Below are positions 5,181 through 5,496 of a stretch of 5,496 nucleotides of DNA, one piece after another. The notes beneath the pieces are model-generated. The model saw only the letters and a program-made list of their open reading frames with translations, searched no databases and was not told the DNA's origin. Positions within the stretch are counted from its first letter, which is position 1. Each line of letters opens with the position of its first letter. Source of the DNA: Planococcus sp. (in: firmicutes) (GTDB lineage Bacteria; Bacillota; Bacilli; Bacillales_A; Planococcaceae); NCBI GenBank assembly GCA_030147455.1, contig JASKZU010000084.1:1-5496 (forward strand). The letters are read 5' to 3'. A program made the translations under genes and the position numbers.

Positions 5181-5496
5181 ATGACCAGTAGGGAAGTAGA
5201 AACGCAAGACGAAGAACATCAGCTTAGGCAGCTGATCGAGCAAAGAGATTACATTCCCTACGTTCCTGGCATTCTTTGGGCAGTAGACAAAGAAATGCGC
5301 TATTTGGATATTGAAGGACATAAATTAAAAGAATGGAATTTAACAAAAAAAGATGTGATCGGACAAAAAGTTCAAGAGTTTCATAACGAACCCATAGACG
5401 GCATCAATACAAGACATCATCGATTGGCATTTGAACAGGGCAATGTCAGCTATCAAGCAGATTTCGGCGGTGTGAAATACGAGTGCAAGCTGCATT
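5181..5496 (+). CDS. N-terminal part of a PAS-domain protein, cut by the window end
   Basis: The first 105 codons of an open frame running off the right edge. After a charged N-terminus (MTSREVETQDEEHQLRQL), residues from about 29 look like the opening of a PAS domain. ILWAVDKEMRYLDIEG (31-46) fits the first two strands, and LTKKDVIGQKVQEF (54-67) fits the usual helix and the conserved DxIGxxxxEF-like turn. A third element (HHRLAFEQGNVSYQADFGGVKYECKL) fits the alphaF helix and following strands. PAS domains bind small ligands or mediate dimerisation and usually sit at the front of histidine kinases, diguanylate cyclases/phosphodiesterases or sigma-B pathway phosphatases. The output domain lies beyond the window, so the protein type is unknown. 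GAGGTG (5170-5175) precedes the ATG at 5181 by five bases. No transmembrane segment occurs in the visible part, so it appears cytosolic so far. Confidence 0.85.
   Translation, partial: MTSREVETQDEEHQLRQLIEQRDYIPYVPGILWAVDKEMRYLDIEGHKLKEWNLTKKDVIGQKVQEFHNEPIDGINTRHHRLAFEQGNVSYQADFGGVKYECKLH

Overview
The window looks like chromosomal DNA from a low-to-mid-GC Gram-positive of the order Bacillales. The evidence is strong AGGAGG-type ribosome binding sites, a lipobox on a substrate-binding protein instead of a cleaved periplasmic signal, U-tailed intrinsic terminators after nearly every unit, and sigma-B-like promoter motifs. From memory of protein resemblance I would guess Planococcaceae (Planococcus or a relative), but this is inference. 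No mobile element, CRISPR array, tRNA or rRNA was seen.

Layout. Positions 1-136 are AT-rich with no supportable feature. A DUF2798-type four-helix membrane protein lies on the minus strand (198-704), with its own terminator downstream and a promoter upstream whose spacer holds a perfect 13-bp palindrome. Next is the best-defined unit, a minus-strand B12 operon. It runs from an extended -10 promoter near 2780, through a cobalamin riboswitch (2590-2752), an intrinsic terminator hairpin in the leader (2473-2502) and a PduO-type cobalamin adenosyltransferase-like gene (1878-2414), to a BtuF-like corrinoid-binding lipoprotein (910-1881, ATGA overlap), and ends at a strong terminator (862-903). The operon is compact: it contains no BtuC permease or BtuD ATPase, and the adenosyltransferase homologue lacks the usual N-terminal nucleotide-binding motif.

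Right of the riboswitch promoter, a divergent plus-strand gene encodes a 75-residue, highly charged, probably disordered protein (2966-3193). It converges on a short-chain dehydrogenase/reductase (3234-3953, minus), and the two share a bidirectional terminator. Upstream of the SDR is an alpha/beta hydrolase of the non-heme chloroperoxidase/arylesterase type (4112-4933, minus), with its own terminator. The window ends inside a plus-strand gene that begins with a PAS-like sensory domain (5181 onward), preceded by a good sigma-B-like promoter.

How the genes work together. Only the two B12 genes are clearly one functional unit: low intracellular cobalamin should permit read-through into a corrinoid-binding lipoprotein and a corrinoid-handling cytoplasmic protein. 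The remaining genes look like single-gene transcription units. Two, possibly three, have sigma-B-like promoter motifs, so a general stress theme is possible but rests on motif reading alone.
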